From Sedimenticola sp. (GTDB lineage Bacteria; Pseudomonadota; Gammaproteobacteria; Chromatiales; Chromatiaceae), in NCBI GenBank assembly GCA_002869585.1, contig PKUO01000088.1, positions 62,001 through 126,000 of the forward strand: DNA of 64,000 bases, in the 5' to 3' direction. Positions 15,898 to 24,887 of this stretch are shown one piece after another. Numbering within the stretch: position 1 is the stretch's first letter; the number at the start of each line of letters is the position of its first letter. The notes under the pieces are model-generated. The model had not been told where the DNA came from. It made no database searches and saw nothing but the letters and a program-made list of their open reading frames with translations. Both the position numbers and the translations under genes were made by a program.

Positions 15898-17463
15898 TTA
15901 AACCGATATGCACACACCGCCACGCCGGCTGTCGCCATGCCCGCTGAGTCGGCCCTTGCTGTCGCGTATCACGGTATGTGCTCCACCAAAGAAGAGGTTT
16001 TTTTCAGGCCAAAGCCGGTGTTTCGGAAAGTGCATCTCCAACTCTTTGATCACCTGTTCAGCGGGACCGGTTTCAATGTTTAGCAGATCATTTTCAAAGT
16101 GTACCCGCGGTTGTTCAACCGCATGCTCGGCGGTCATTGCATAGTCCACCATGTTCACCAGCACCTGCAAAATTGCACTGCGGATTCGGTTCGATCCACC
16201 AGAGCCTGTGACTATGGCGTTATTATCCGGGGAAAAAACCAGGGTCGGAGACATCATCGAGGCGATGCGCTGATTGGTTGGCCAGTTGTGGAAGCCGTGT
16301 GGATTGATATCCTCTTCGCCCAGCATGTTGTTCATCATGATGCCGGTTTCCGGTATGACATATCCGGCGCCTTCGCCATTCGAAAGCGTCATGCTGGCCA
16401 GGTTGCCCTCGCTGTCGGCAATGCTGATCTGGGTTGTGCCGCGTGAAAATACCGCATGATTCTGCATGCTTTCCAGATAGTCCTGCAGATACTCGCCCCT
16501 GAGAATTTCACGGCTGGTGTTTTCGTCCAGATGCAGATCAATCCTTTTCTCCTGACGCAGTTGCTGTGCCAGTTGCTGGGCCCTGGCCACTCTATACAGA
16601 TGCTGCTGACTGTTGGCCGGCCAGTTATTGAGTTTCTCCGGTTCGAGTAACGACAGTGCAAAGGCGATCAGTGTGCCGCCCAGCGATGGGGCAGGGTTGG
16701 TGAACATCTTCGCGCCGTGATAATCAAGTGCCAGCGGCTTGCGCTTGATCACCTCATAGCGCAACAGGTCCTGCTCAGTCAGGCAGCCGCCGTTTTCCTG
16801 TGAGTCATGCACTAGCCGCGCGCCGATTTCACCGCGATAAAAGAGCGCTTCCCCTTCATGGGCCAGACCGTCGAAGCAATCGGCCATCTCGATCTGGGTA
16901 ACGGCTTCGCCCGGCTGTGCAAGGGTATCTGCCGCGCTGCCGCCAAGTGGGGTGTGAAGGTTCAGCGCTGCCTGACTCGATTTGATGATCGGTGAAATGA
17001 TCTCGGAGATATAGTGTTGGAAACTGTTGACGATGACGCCGTTGCGCGCGGCTTCACGGGCGGGTTGGACGATCAGCTCCATCGGCATCCTGCAGTGATT
17101 GCGGTGAACTTCGAATATACCTTTCACCACGCCGGGAGTGGCGATCGAGCCCATGCCAATGTGGAACTCCTGCTGGGCGGTGCCGAAATCGGCGACAATC
17201 GGGTAAAAATCAACCGCGTCGATCTTTGGCCGGTTGATCGGTGTCTGGGTAAAGAAATCATACAGCAGAGGACTTTTATTATTCGCATGCGCCAGCAGGA
17301 AGCCCCCTCCGCCGAGTGATGAGAGAATCGGTTCGGCCACGCAACTGGCGAACAGCGCCGCCAGGGCAGCGTCGAAGGCGTTGCCACCGGCACGCAGGGT
17401 TTCCGCTGCCGCATTGGCGGTGACCTCGTGACCGGCAGCGACTATGCCTCTGTGGTTTTTCAT
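15898..17463 (-). CDS. ggt: Gamma-glutamyltranspeptidase family protein
   Basis: A 521-residue Ntn hydrolase of the GGT family, which removes or transfers the gamma-glutamyl group of glutathione and related compounds. The N-terminus has GHEVTANAAAETLRAGGNAFDAALAA. Self-cleavage and catalysis should use the first Thr of GTTQISIAD, preceded by a pro-region of roughly 350 residues; GEGAGYVIPETGIMMNNMLGE and GSGGSNRIR follow as in active GGTs. No signal peptide is obvious from ATG 17463, so it may be cytoplasmic. A longer frame to 17532 adds no recognisable features. The gene stands alone between the HU-type gene and the divergent giant gene. Confidence 0.88.
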   Translation of the reverse strand: MKNHRGIVAAGHEVTANAAAETLRAGGNAFDAALAALFASCVAEPILSSLGGGGFLLAHANNKSPLLYDFFTQTPINRPKIDAVDFYPIVADFGTAQQEFHIGMGSIATPGVVKGIFEVHRNHCRMPMELIVQPAREAARNGVIVNSFQHYISEIISPIIKSSQAALNLHTPLGGSAADTLAQPGEAVTQIEMADCFDGLAHEGEALFYRGEIGARLVHDSQENGGCLTEQDLLRYEVIKRKPLALDYHGAKMFTNPAPSLGGTLIAFALSLLEPEKLNNWPANSQQHLYRVARAQQLAQQLRQEKRIDLHLDENTSREILRGEYLQDYLESMQNHAVFSRGTTQISIADSEGNLASMTLSNGEGAGYVIPETGIMMNNMLGEEDINPHGFHNWPTNQRIASMMSPTLVFSPDNNAIVTGSGGSNRIRSAILQVLVNMVDYAMTAEHAVEQPRVHFENDLLNIETGPAEQVIKELEMHFPKHRLWPEKNLFFGGAHTVIRDSKGRLSGHGDSRRGGVCISV

Positions 17464-17733
17464 TCTTTTACTATCCTGGAATATAGGGATTGCCCCAGGC
17501 CGAACTGCCGATTGGCGGGCAGGACGACGCAATCCTGCTAAATTTCTTTGAAAACAGGGACTATTCAGTCAAGATATGATGCGGAAGTGCCGATAAAGTC
17601 ACTGTTTGAACACAAAAAAGCGCTCTAACCTGTTCAGCTCTGCCTCAAATCGATACATTATTGCTCAGTGATTGTACCTGTTATCGGGGTTGGAGAAGAA
17701 GTCGCTTAAAACTTGAATGCCGAGGTTTAAGGA

Positions 17734-20700
17734 ATGGCGGTTGCGCCAAAACAGAGTGGCCTGAATATTCTGCGGAGACTGGTTCCGCTAAACACCCTGT
17801 CAGACGATGTGCTGCAGGGGTTGATGGACAAGGCTGTTTTCGAAAAGCTGAATCGCGGTGACCATGTCTTCGAAAAAGGCGACACCGATCACTTCAATGT
17901 CTATCTGTTATCCGGCCGGGTGGCCATGCTCAATGGCAGCCGTGAAGTGGACGCCGTGGATGCCGGCAGTGATATGGCGCGCTTTCCCATAGCCCATCAG
18001 ATCCCCAGAAAATTCACCGTTGTTGCCAGATCCAAGGTGGAGATTGTACGTATCGATAATCGTCTGCTCGGCGAGCTGCTGGCCAAGGCCGGTAACGCCA
18101 CCTACGAAGTTTCGGAATTCGCCGCGGAAGAGACCGATGACTGGATGAGCCAACTGCTCAATTCCCGTGTCTTCCAGCAGATACCCGCCTCCAATATCCA
18201 GAGCGTGATGATGCGCATGCAGGAGCAGGAGGTCGTGGAAGGCGACATCATCATCAACTATGGCGATGACGGAGACTATTTCTACCTGATCAACAAGGGA
18301 CGCTGCAGTGTGCAACGTCCCTCTGATGACGGCAGTGATTCTACCGAAGTGGCGCAACTGGGGCCCGGTGATAGTTTTGGTGAAGAGGCGCTGCTTTCCG
18401 ACAAGCCACGCAGCAGTACCGTAGCGATGTTGACTGATGGCGTGCTGCTACGGTTGAGCAAGGATGATTTCGTTCAGTTCGTCAAACATCCGCTGGCCAA
18501 AAAGGCCAATGTGGAGGATGCGCTGTCCCAGGCCCAGCAGGGCGTAGTACTGCTTGATGTACGCTCATCCGAAGAGTACGAGAAGTACCACCTTCCCGGA
18601 AGTCTGAGTCTGCCCTTTGGCTCGTTGCGTTATCAGGCTGCGAGTCTCGATCCCGAACAGACCTACATCGTCTATTGCAGCGATGGACAACAGAGCGCCG
18701 CCGCCTCCTATCTGCTGATAGAACAGGGCTTTGATGTTTCCGTGCTGGAAGGCGGAATCGCCCAGGCGCAGAACGAATTCGAGAAGATACAGCCCACACA
18801 CTCAGAAAATGTGGTGGCGCTGCGCCCTGATCAGGAGCGGGATCAGGAGCGGGAACAGGAACGGGAACAGGATGGCGGGGAGCAGGTGCGCAAAAGCGGT
18901 GACGCCAAGGCCGTAGAGTTCCTCAAGAAGGAGCTCTCCTCGGCCCAGATCAAAGTGCGTGACCAGAAACAACAGATCAATAATTTCAAGCTCGCATTCG
19001 ATGAAGCCAAGGAACTGTTGGCAAAACATCAGGATGGAGAGAAAAAGGCCCAGCAGCAGCACAAACAGCTCGATCAGCAGTTGCAGCAACTGAAGGGAGA
19101 ACTGCAGGAAAAGGCCCAGGAGCTGGAAGCCCTGCGCGCCCTGAACCAGAAGCTTGATGAGAGTGAAGGTCGGCTCAAGGCGTTGAACTCCAGCCTGGAT
19201 GATGCCCAAAACCAGATCAGCCAGTTACAGGCGGAAAACAGCACATTGCATGATCTGGTTGAACAGGGCGAGCAGACGCTTGGCGAGAAGCAGAGTGCCT
19301 TTGCGGCGGTGATGGATGAGTTGGGCGCCTTCAAAACCGACGCAGAACGTTTGCAGTCAGAGTTGGCGAGCAAGACCGAGGCGGAGCACAAGGTCGCCTC
19401 GGAGCAGCAACAACAGCTCTCGGCGTTAACGCAACAATTGGAGACACTGACCGGGGAGCTGGAGAGCGCCAAGGGTCAATTGGCGGCCGTTGAAAAAGAG
19501 CGTGAGGATCTGCAACTTGCCCAGGGTGATTCCCGTCAGACCATCGACAATCTCCAGACACAGATAGCGGATGCGGAACAGACATTCCATGCCGAAAAGC
19601 AGCAGCTGGACCAATCTCGTGCCGATCTTGAGGCAGAGCTGAATAAGGCCGCCGAGGCCCTATCGCAGTCCCAGCAGAGTGCGGAGCAATTACAGCAGAA
19701 CCTGACGGATTCCAACGCACGCATCGAAGCGCTGGAAGGCCAGCTGACCCAGCGGGATGGTGATCTCGCTGAGAAAAACAGCAGCTACGAGAAGCAGCTG
19801 AAAGATCTGCAACAGATTGCCGACGAGCGCGACAGCCTGCAGGGCCAGCTGCAAGAGCTGCAGAAGCTCAGCGAAGAGCACGCCGGTCTGCAGGAACAAC
19901 TGAAAGATTTCCAGCTAATTACCGACGAGCGCGACAGCCTGCAGGGCCAGCTGCAAGAGTTGCAGAAGCTCAGCGAAGAGCACGCCGGTCTGCAGGAACA
20001 ATTGAAAGATCTCCAGCAGATCACCGAAGAGCGCGACAGCCTCCAGGGCCAACTGCAAGAGCTGCAGAAGCTCAGCGAAGAGCACGCCGTTCTGCAGGAA
20101 CAACTGAAAGATCTGCAACATATTACCGACGAGCGCGACAGCCTGCAGGGCCAGCTGCAAGAGTTGCAGAAGCTCAGCGAAGATCATGCCGTTCTTCAGG
20201 AACAACTGAAAGATCTGCAACAGATCACCGACGAGCGCGACAACCTGCAGGGTCAGTTACAGGAACTGCAGAAGCTCAGCGAAGATCATGCCGTTCTTCA
20301 GGAGCGGTTGCAGGATCTGCAGCAAATTACCGAAGAGCGGGACCAGCTGCTGGGACAGTCACAAGAGACGCAACAGCTCAGATCTGAACAGGAGAATCTC
20401 CTGCGTCAGATCGCAGGCTTCGAGCAGGAGAAGGAGCGCCTCGCCGCTGAACTGGCGGATGCCCAGATTCAGGCTGAGGCGCTTGAGTCCAGGCTCAATG
20501 GCCAACTGACCGAGACGACGGCAAGCAATGATCAGCTGAAAACAGAACTCAGTGCGGCACAGCAGAGTCTGGATGAAGTGCAGCAACGCGAGCAGGCCGC
20601 CCAGGAGAAATTGCTCTCGGTCGAACAGGCGCTCGAAAAGAGATCCGGTGATCAGGCCGAGCAGGCCCAGAGGGAGAGCGCCCTTGAAGCCGATGTGCAG

Positions 20701-22908
20701 CGCCAGGCAGAAGAACTCGAACAGTCCCGCCAGCGCATCCAACAGCTTGAATCCGAGCTTGATGGCCATTCTGCAACAAGCCAGCAGATTGATGAACTGA
20801 ATCAGCAATTGGCGGCAGCGGAACAGGCACGCCAGACCGCTGAGGAGGCCCTGGAGAAATCAAAAAGGACCAGCGCGACTACCGCTGGCGGCGATGCCAA
20901 AATCCTCCAGGCTGAACTGGATACGCTGACTGACGCACTGGAAGAGGCCGACAAGTCCTATGCCGATCTGAAGCAGGAGCTTGACGAGGTTCGCCTGCAG
21001 CGGGATAAGCAGCAGGCCGAACTGGAGTCACTGCAGGCGCAGCTGGCCCAGAGCCAGGCGGCTGAAGTCACGCCGGAAGCTGCGAGTGAACTGGAGGCGG
21101 CGGTTGCTGCTGAACGCGAGCGCCGGGAAGCGGCCGAGCGAGAGGTAGAGCATCTGGGTACGGAGGTCACAGAGCTGCGCTCGGTGATGCAGACCTATGT
21201 CGAGCAGATACAGTCCGCCCGGAACGACTCTGGCGATGAACCTTCGGCCGTGCAGGCGGAAGTGGCGCTGGTCAGGGAACAGGCGGAGGCGGATATTGCC
21301 CGTTTGCAGGAGGCGTTGGATCAGGCGCTTGCGGCGGCCAAGGAGCGTGAACTCAGCGATTCCGTGGATACCTCGGAGAACCGCGCCCTCAAGGAGGATC
21401 TGGAAAAGCTGCAACGGACACTCTCGGAGCATCAGACCGAAATAGAGCTGCTGACCCGCGACAAGTATCAGATCCAGGAAAAGGTCGAAGAGCGCAACAG
21501 CGAGATCGAACGGCTCAAGAATGCCCTGGAGATGGCGCAGGTGGATGCCGACGAGGCGTTGTTCAATCGCGACGAGGCGTTGGAAGCCAAGAAGCTGGTC
21601 GATGACGCCCTCTACAAGCTGCAGCAGGATCTGGAGCAGGAGCGCCGCCCGCAACAACTGGCGGATAATCGACTGGCTACATCTGGTACGCCCAGGGCAC
21701 TGGATTTCTCTGCCTTGGCGGGGAGTGGCATGCTTTTCAAGGGCCTTGTGCTGGGTGCCCTGCTGGCATTTGGGGCGGCGGAAGTGATGTCCGTCATGGC
21801 GGGCAAGGGGGAGCTGATCAGCGGCTTCATGGCGGCAGGCGAGGATAGCTCCGGCAAGCGCTCTGCGGCTGAGGATGAGCTGGCGTTGCAGCGCAACCAG
21901 GCAGTCGATAAAGGCCTGACCCTGGAGGAGACCCAGCAGGTGGTTGAACAGGCGTCAGTCACCGCGGTGTCGGACAAGAGTTCCGGAATTTTTGTGCAAG
22001 GCCCGGTCAATGATGAGTTGCAGCCGGAAGCGGTAGAGATCAAGAGGCCCGAAATCGGCCAGCCACCGGCCGCGGTCCAACCCAGGGTTAGCGAGCCGAA
22101 AGTGGAGGCCCCCCAGCCAGTCGAGCCGAAACAGCCGCCGCCCAGGAAAATTCCTGCACGCAGCGAACCTGAGACAGGCAGTGCAATCCGGGATCGACTT
22201 ACCTCAACCAGCATGGGGCCGGAGATGGTCTACATCCGGGGTGCTGAATTCACCATGGGCAGTGATCGCAGCCAGCTGCAACCCGAGGAGCGCCCGGCGC
22301 ACAAGGTGAAACTCAAGAGTTTTGCCATCGGCCGCTATGAGGTGACCTTTGATGAATATGCCGAATTTGCCAACGCAACCGGTCGTAGCGTACCGGATGA
22401 TCTCGGCTGGGGTGGCGATCGTCGGCCGGTGATCAACGTCAGCTGGGAAGATGCCACGGCCTATGCCGAATGGCTCTCGGCTGAAACCGGAAGGCGCTAT
22501 CGTCTGCCGACCGAGTCTGAGTGGGAATTTGCCGCCGCGGGTGGTAGTGAGAGTTACTACTGGTGGGGCTACGATCTGGACCCGGGCAAGGCGAACTGCT
22601 TTAACTGCGGCAGTATCTGGGATGGCGCTTCCACCGCGCCCGTCGGCAGTTTCGAGGGAAATGGCTTCGGTCTGCACAACACCGCCGGCAATGTCATGGA
22701 GTGGGTTGCGGATTGCTACTTTCCGAGTTACCAGGGCGCGCCCGATGACGGCTCCGCCTGGGTGGAGGATGATTGCCGCGAACGGACCATTCGGGGCGGC
22801 GCCTTCAATAAGCCTGGTGATGCCTTGCGAACCACAAACCGTTCAAGACATGACTATGACGCCAAGCTGTTCATCCTGGGATTCCGGGTTGCACGGGATG
22901 TCAGATAG
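17734..22908 (+). CDS. 1,724-residue mosaic: two cNMP domains, rhodanese, long coiled coil, membrane helix, FGE/SUMF1-like domain
   Basis: Order by approximate residue: first cyclic-nucleotide-type domain (12-120, degenerate), second cNMP domain (143-252, with GDSFGEEALLSDKPRSSTVAML), rhodanese domain (268-352, loop YCSDGQQS with its Cys), charged linker, coiled coil (about 390-1305) with six 34-residue repeats at 689-892, one hydrophobic helix (1330-1350), Pro-rich linker, and a C-terminal FGE/SUMF1-like domain (1494-1724) with MGSDRSQ, RLPTESEWEFAAAGG, GNVMEWVADC and IRGGAF. The catalytic Cys pair of true formylglycine-generating enzymes is not visible, so the last domain is probably structural or binding. 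Topology suggests a cytoplasmic sensor joined to a periplasmic domain. TAG is the natural stop. A PfkB kinase follows after 29 bases. Confidence 0.9.
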   Translation: MAVAPKQSGLNILRRLVPLNTLSDDVLQGLMDKAVFEKLNRGDHVFEKGDTDHFNVYLLSGRVAMLNGSREVDAVDAGSDMARFPIAHQIPRKFTVVARSKVEIVRIDNRLLGELLAKAGNATYEVSEFAAEETDDWMSQLLNSRVFQQIPASNIQSVMMRMQEQEVVEGDIIINYGDDGDYFYLINKGRCSVQRPSDDGSDSTEVAQLGPGDSFGEEALLSDKPRSSTVAMLTDGVLLRLSKDDFVQFVKHPLAKKANVEDALSQAQQGVVLLDVRSSEEYEKYHLPGSLSLPFGSLRYQAASLDPEQTYIVYCSDGQQSAAASYLLIEQGFDVSVLEGGIAQAQNEFEKIQPTHSENVVALRPDQERDQEREQEREQDGGEQVRKSGDAKAVEFLKKELSSAQIKVRDQKQQINNFKLAFDEAKELLAKHQDGEKKAQQQHKQLDQQLQQLKGELQEKAQELEALRALNQKLDESEGRLKALNSSLDDAQNQISQLQAENSTLHDLVEQGEQTLGEKQSAFAAVMDELGAFKTDAERLQSELASKTEAEHKVASEQQQQLSALTQQLETLTGELESAKGQLAAVEKEREDLQLAQGDSRQTIDNLQTQIADAEQTFHAEKQQLDQSRADLEAELNKAAEALSQSQQSAEQLQQNLTDSNARIEALEGQLTQRDGDLAEKNSSYEKQLKDLQQIADERDSLQGQLQELQKLSEEHAGLQEQLKDFQLITDERDSLQGQLQELQKLSEEHAGLQEQLKDLQQITEERDSLQGQLQELQKLSEEHAVLQEQLKDLQHITDERDSLQGQLQELQKLSEDHAVLQEQLKDLQQITDERDNLQGQLQELQKLSEDHAVLQERLQDLQQITEERDQLLGQSQETQQLRSEQENLLRQIAGFEQEKERLAAELADAQIQAEALESRLNGQLTETTASNDQLKTELSAAQQSLDEVQQREQAAQEKLLSVEQALEKRSGDQAEQAQRESALEADVQRQAEELEQSRQRIQQLESELDGHSATSQQIDELNQQLAAAEQARQTAEEALEKSKRTSATTAGGDAKILQAELDTLTDALEEADKSYADLKQELDEVRLQRDKQQAELESLQAQLAQSQAAEVTPEAASELEAAVAAERERREAAEREVEHLGTEVTELRSVMQTYVEQIQSARNDSGDEPSAVQAEVALVREQAEADIARLQEALDQALAAAKERELSDSVDTSENRALKEDLEKLQRTLSEHQTEIELLTRDKYQIQEKVEERNSEIERLKNALEMAQVDADEALFNRDEALEAKKLVDDALYKLQQDLEQERRPQQLADNRLATSGTPRALDFSALAGSGMLFKGLVLGALLAFGAAEVMSVMAGKGELISGFMAAGEDSSGKRSAAEDELALQRNQAVDKGLTLEETQQVVEQASVTAVSDKSSGIFVQGPVNDELQPEAVEIKRPEIGQPPAAVQPRVSEPKVEAPQPVEPKQPPPRKIPARSEPETGSAIRDRLTSTSMGPEMVYIRGAEFTMGSDRSQLQPEERPAHKVKLKSFAIGRYEVTFDEYAEFANATGRSVPDDLGWGGDRRPVINVSWEDATAYAEWLSAETGRRYRLPTESEWEFAAAGGSESYYWWGYDLDPGKANCFNCGSIWDGASTAPVGSFEGNGFGLHNTAGNVMEWVADCYFPSYQGAPDDGSAWVEDDCRERTIRGGAFNKPGDALRTTNRSRHDYDAKLFILGFRVARDVR
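19798..20409 (+). repeat. Six tandem 102-base repeats inside the coiled coil
   Basis: Units start at 19798, 19900, 20002, 20104, 20206 and 20308. Each encodes 34 residues built around ERDSLQGQLQELQKLSE. The first five are near-identical and the sixth is diverged. Thirty-four residues keep coiled-coil register only approximately, and the number of units may vary between strains. Confidence 0.95.
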
Positions 22909-22937
22909 ACTCCGCAATATCACAAACCCCTCTTTTT

Positions 22938-23816
22938 ATGCCTCTATTAGCCATCGGTGTAGCCACCCTGGATATTGTCAATCTGGTTGACGTCTATCCG
23001 AAGGAAGATGAAAAGGTGCGGGCCATTGCGCAATCCGTGCGCAGGGGCGGCAATGCCGCCAATACCCTGGCGGTACTCAGTCAGCTTGGCCACGAGTGTT
23101 ACTGGGCCGGGGTGCTGGCCGGTGACAGCGCCAGCCGTTTTATTCGTGAAGAGTTGGATAGTAGCGGTATAGATTGCCGCTACGCGGTTATCCAATCCTC
23201 TGGACAGTCACCCACCTCCTACATCACCCTGAGCAAGGCGACCGGCAGCAGGACCATTGTCCATCATCGCCAGCTGCGCGAGTTTACTGCGGCGGATTTT
23301 CTGACTGTCGATCTGGAGCCGCTTAGCTGGGTGCATTTCGAGGGACGTAATATCCCAGAACTGCCGGGTATGTTCGCACGCTTGGTGAAGTTTCCGGCAA
23401 TACGCACCTCGCTGGAGGTGGAGAAGCCCAGGGAGGGCATAGAGAGGCTGTTTCCCCTCGCTGATCTGCTGTTCTTTTCCCGCGACTATGTCCATTCCAG
23501 GGGCTTTGACGTTGCCGAGGCCTTTCTCAGGCAGGTCAGGCAGGAGTGCCGGGGGGACGCGATTCTCGTATGTCCCTGGGGAGAGCAGGGTGCCTACGCC
23601 TCGGGTAGTGTGGGACAGCTCTGTTACTCACCGGCCTATTCGCCGGACCGGGTGATCGAAACCCTGGGCGCCGGGGATGTCTTCAATGCCGGCGTAATAG
23701 ATGGCCTGTTGCATGGGCTGGGAATCGACAAGGCGCTGGAGAGGGCCTGCCGGCTGGCAGGCAGAAAATGCGGGCAGGAAGGTTTTGATAATCTGGCGGG
23801 CGTTGCGCATGAGTGA
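22938..23816 (+). CDS. PfkB/ribokinase-family sugar kinase
   Basis: A 292-residue kinase of the PfkB family, closest in feel to ketohexokinase-like members. The N-terminus has VATLDIVNLVDVYPKEDEKVRA, then RRGGNAANTLAVLSQLG (substrate motif), and the C-terminus has ETLGAGDVFNAGVIDGLLHG, the PfkB signature with the catalytic Asp and anion hole. The substrate cannot be told. It follows the giant mosaic gene by 29 bases and overlaps the Rieske gene by eight bases, so the three are probably cotranscribed. Confidence 0.9.
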   Translation: MPLLAIGVATLDIVNLVDVYPKEDEKVRAIAQSVRRGGNAANTLAVLSQLGHECYWAGVLAGDSASRFIREELDSSGIDCRYAVIQSSGQSPTSYITLSKATGSRTIVHHRQLREFTAADFLTVDLEPLSWVHFEGRNIPELPGMFARLVKFPAIRTSLEVEKPREGIERLFPLADLLFFSRDYVHSRGFDVAEAFLRQVRQECRGDAILVCPWGEQGAYASGSVGQLCYSPAYSPDRVIETLGAGDVFNAGVIDGLLHGLGIDKALERACRLAGRKCGQEGFDNLAGVAHE

Positions 23817-24168
23817 ACTGTTACTGGCAAGAGCAGACGAGATCGGGGAGGGCGCCTCCAAGGGCTTTTCAGTGAGCTGGCAGGGTGAGTTGATAGAGGG
23901 ATTTCTGGTGCAACAGAACGGTGAGCTATACGCCTACCGCAACAACTGTCCCCATACCGGCGCACCGCTCGACTGGATGCCGGACCAGTTTATGGATGTT
24001 GAGGGCAGATATATCCAGTGTTCCATGCATGGTGCGCTGTTTCAGGTGGAGGATGGGCTGTGTATCTACGGCCCCTGCGTTTCGCGCAGGCTCGAGCCGC
24101 TGCCGATTGAGATTGTCCAGGATGAAATTCGCTTGTTGACCCGCCAGGAAAAACCCCGCAGTCAGTGA
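23809..24168 (+). CDS. Rieske [2Fe-2S] ferredoxin-type protein
   Basis: A 119-residue soluble Rieske protein. Ligands are Cys-Pro-His in NNCPHTGAPLDW and Cys-x2-His in QCSMHGALF, with the usual spacing. There is no membrane anchor or oxygenase domain, so it is a small electron carrier of the NirD or dioxygenase-ferredoxin type. Its ATG overlaps the end of the kinase gene by eight bases, showing translational coupling. Partner enzymes are not apparent. The stop codon lies inside a hairpin that terminates the opposite strand. Confidence 0.9.
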   Translation: MSELLLARADEIGEGASKGFSVSWQGELIEGFLVQQNGELYAYRNNCPHTGAPLDWMPDQFMDVEGRYIQCSMHGALFQVEDGLCIYGPCVSRRLEPLPIEIVQDEIRLLTRQEKPRSQ

Positions 24169-24176
24169 CTGCGGGG
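24149..24176 (-). terminator. Terminator of the small minus-strand gene
   Basis: A perfect ten-base-pair stem (24154-24163 with 24167-24176, three-base loop). Only on the minus strand is it followed by a T run (24149-24153). It overlaps the last codons of the Rieske gene. Confidence 0.85.
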
Positions 24177-24196
24177 TGCATTGCGCCTATCTGATT

Positions 24197-24415
24197 TCAG
24201 CGCTGTTGTTCAAGAAACAGGTGGATATCCACCGCTGTGAGATCCGGTGGAATCCGGCTCGCATCACGAGCTGGCCCGACGCCAATCTCCTGCAATGCGA
24301 GACAGGGGCATGAAACGGTCGGTTGTCGCCATTCCGGCGTCTCGGGTGCACCGGTCTTGGGCTCTTCCATGGAAGAGATCAGGTTGCCAGATGCCATATC
24401 GTAGGTTGTGACCAT
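24197..24415 (-). CDS. Small protein of unknown function, 72 residues
   Basis: Not recognised. The ATG at 24415 has a strong AAGGGGGT ribosome site and the gene ends at its own hairpin terminator 20 bases downstream, so it is probably real. The protein is soluble, Pro-rich in the middle, and has one SCPC pair that could bind a metal or be redox-active. There is no signal peptide. Confidence 0.65.
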   Translation of the reverse strand: MVTTYDMASGNLISSMEEPKTGAPETPEWRQPTVSCPCLALQEIGVGPARDASRIPPDLTAVDIHLFLEQQR

Positions 24416-24512
24416 TTCACACCCCCTTGCTTGACAATTTCCGGGTTGGAAATTCCAGTCTCATACTCTGTATCGGCGCAGATCCGCCGGGCTTGAGTAT
24501 TTTTATCAATGA

Positions 24513-24806
24513 TTATTGTTTGTTCAGGTCCATCTCATCCAGGGGGTTGGAGTGGGTGTCGCCGGCCGGATTGTCGCGATCGACGCCATAGTCCTCGGAC
24601 ATCAGATCCAGGGAGCCGGACCAGTCTTCCGGGGGCTCGGCGGGCCTGGTTTCCAGGATCTCCCATGATTCTAGGTCGTACTCTTCCACCGTGCCGTCGT
24701 AGAACTGGACCTCCACTGTCTCATCCTCCCGGTCCCAGGCGACTACTTCCAGCAGGTCACCCTCTTGGGTGCGATACCAAGCTCCAACTACGGGGGCAGA
24801 ACTCAT
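24513..24806 (-). CDS. Small acidic conserved protein (DUF6763-like)
   Basis: A 97-residue acidic protein. The start region PVVGAWYRTQEGDLLEVVAW, then VEVQFYDGTVEEYDLESWEI and AEPPEDWSGSLD, match what I recall of DUF6763, a gammaproteobacterial family without known function; this assignment is from memory. The fold looks like a small beta barrel (SH3- or Tudor-like) with an acidic tail. ATG at 24806 has AAGGAG at good spacing, which beats the GTG two codons upstream. Confidence 0.75.
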   Translation of the reverse strand: MSSAPVVGAWYRTQEGDLLEVVAWDREDETVEVQFYDGTVEEYDLESWEILETRPAEPPEDWSGSLDLMSEDYGVDRDNPAGDTHSNPLDEMDLNKQ

Positions 24807-24887
24807 AATCACTCCTTCAGTCAGGCATAGAGCGTGAGGTCAGTGCAGTAGAAAAGTGTGCTTTATAATTGTCCATGGCCTCTATTT

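Noticed and set aside
19798-20409. CRISPR-like regular repeats
   Set aside because: The units are contiguous, 102 bases long, without spacers, and in frame within a coiled-coil gene.
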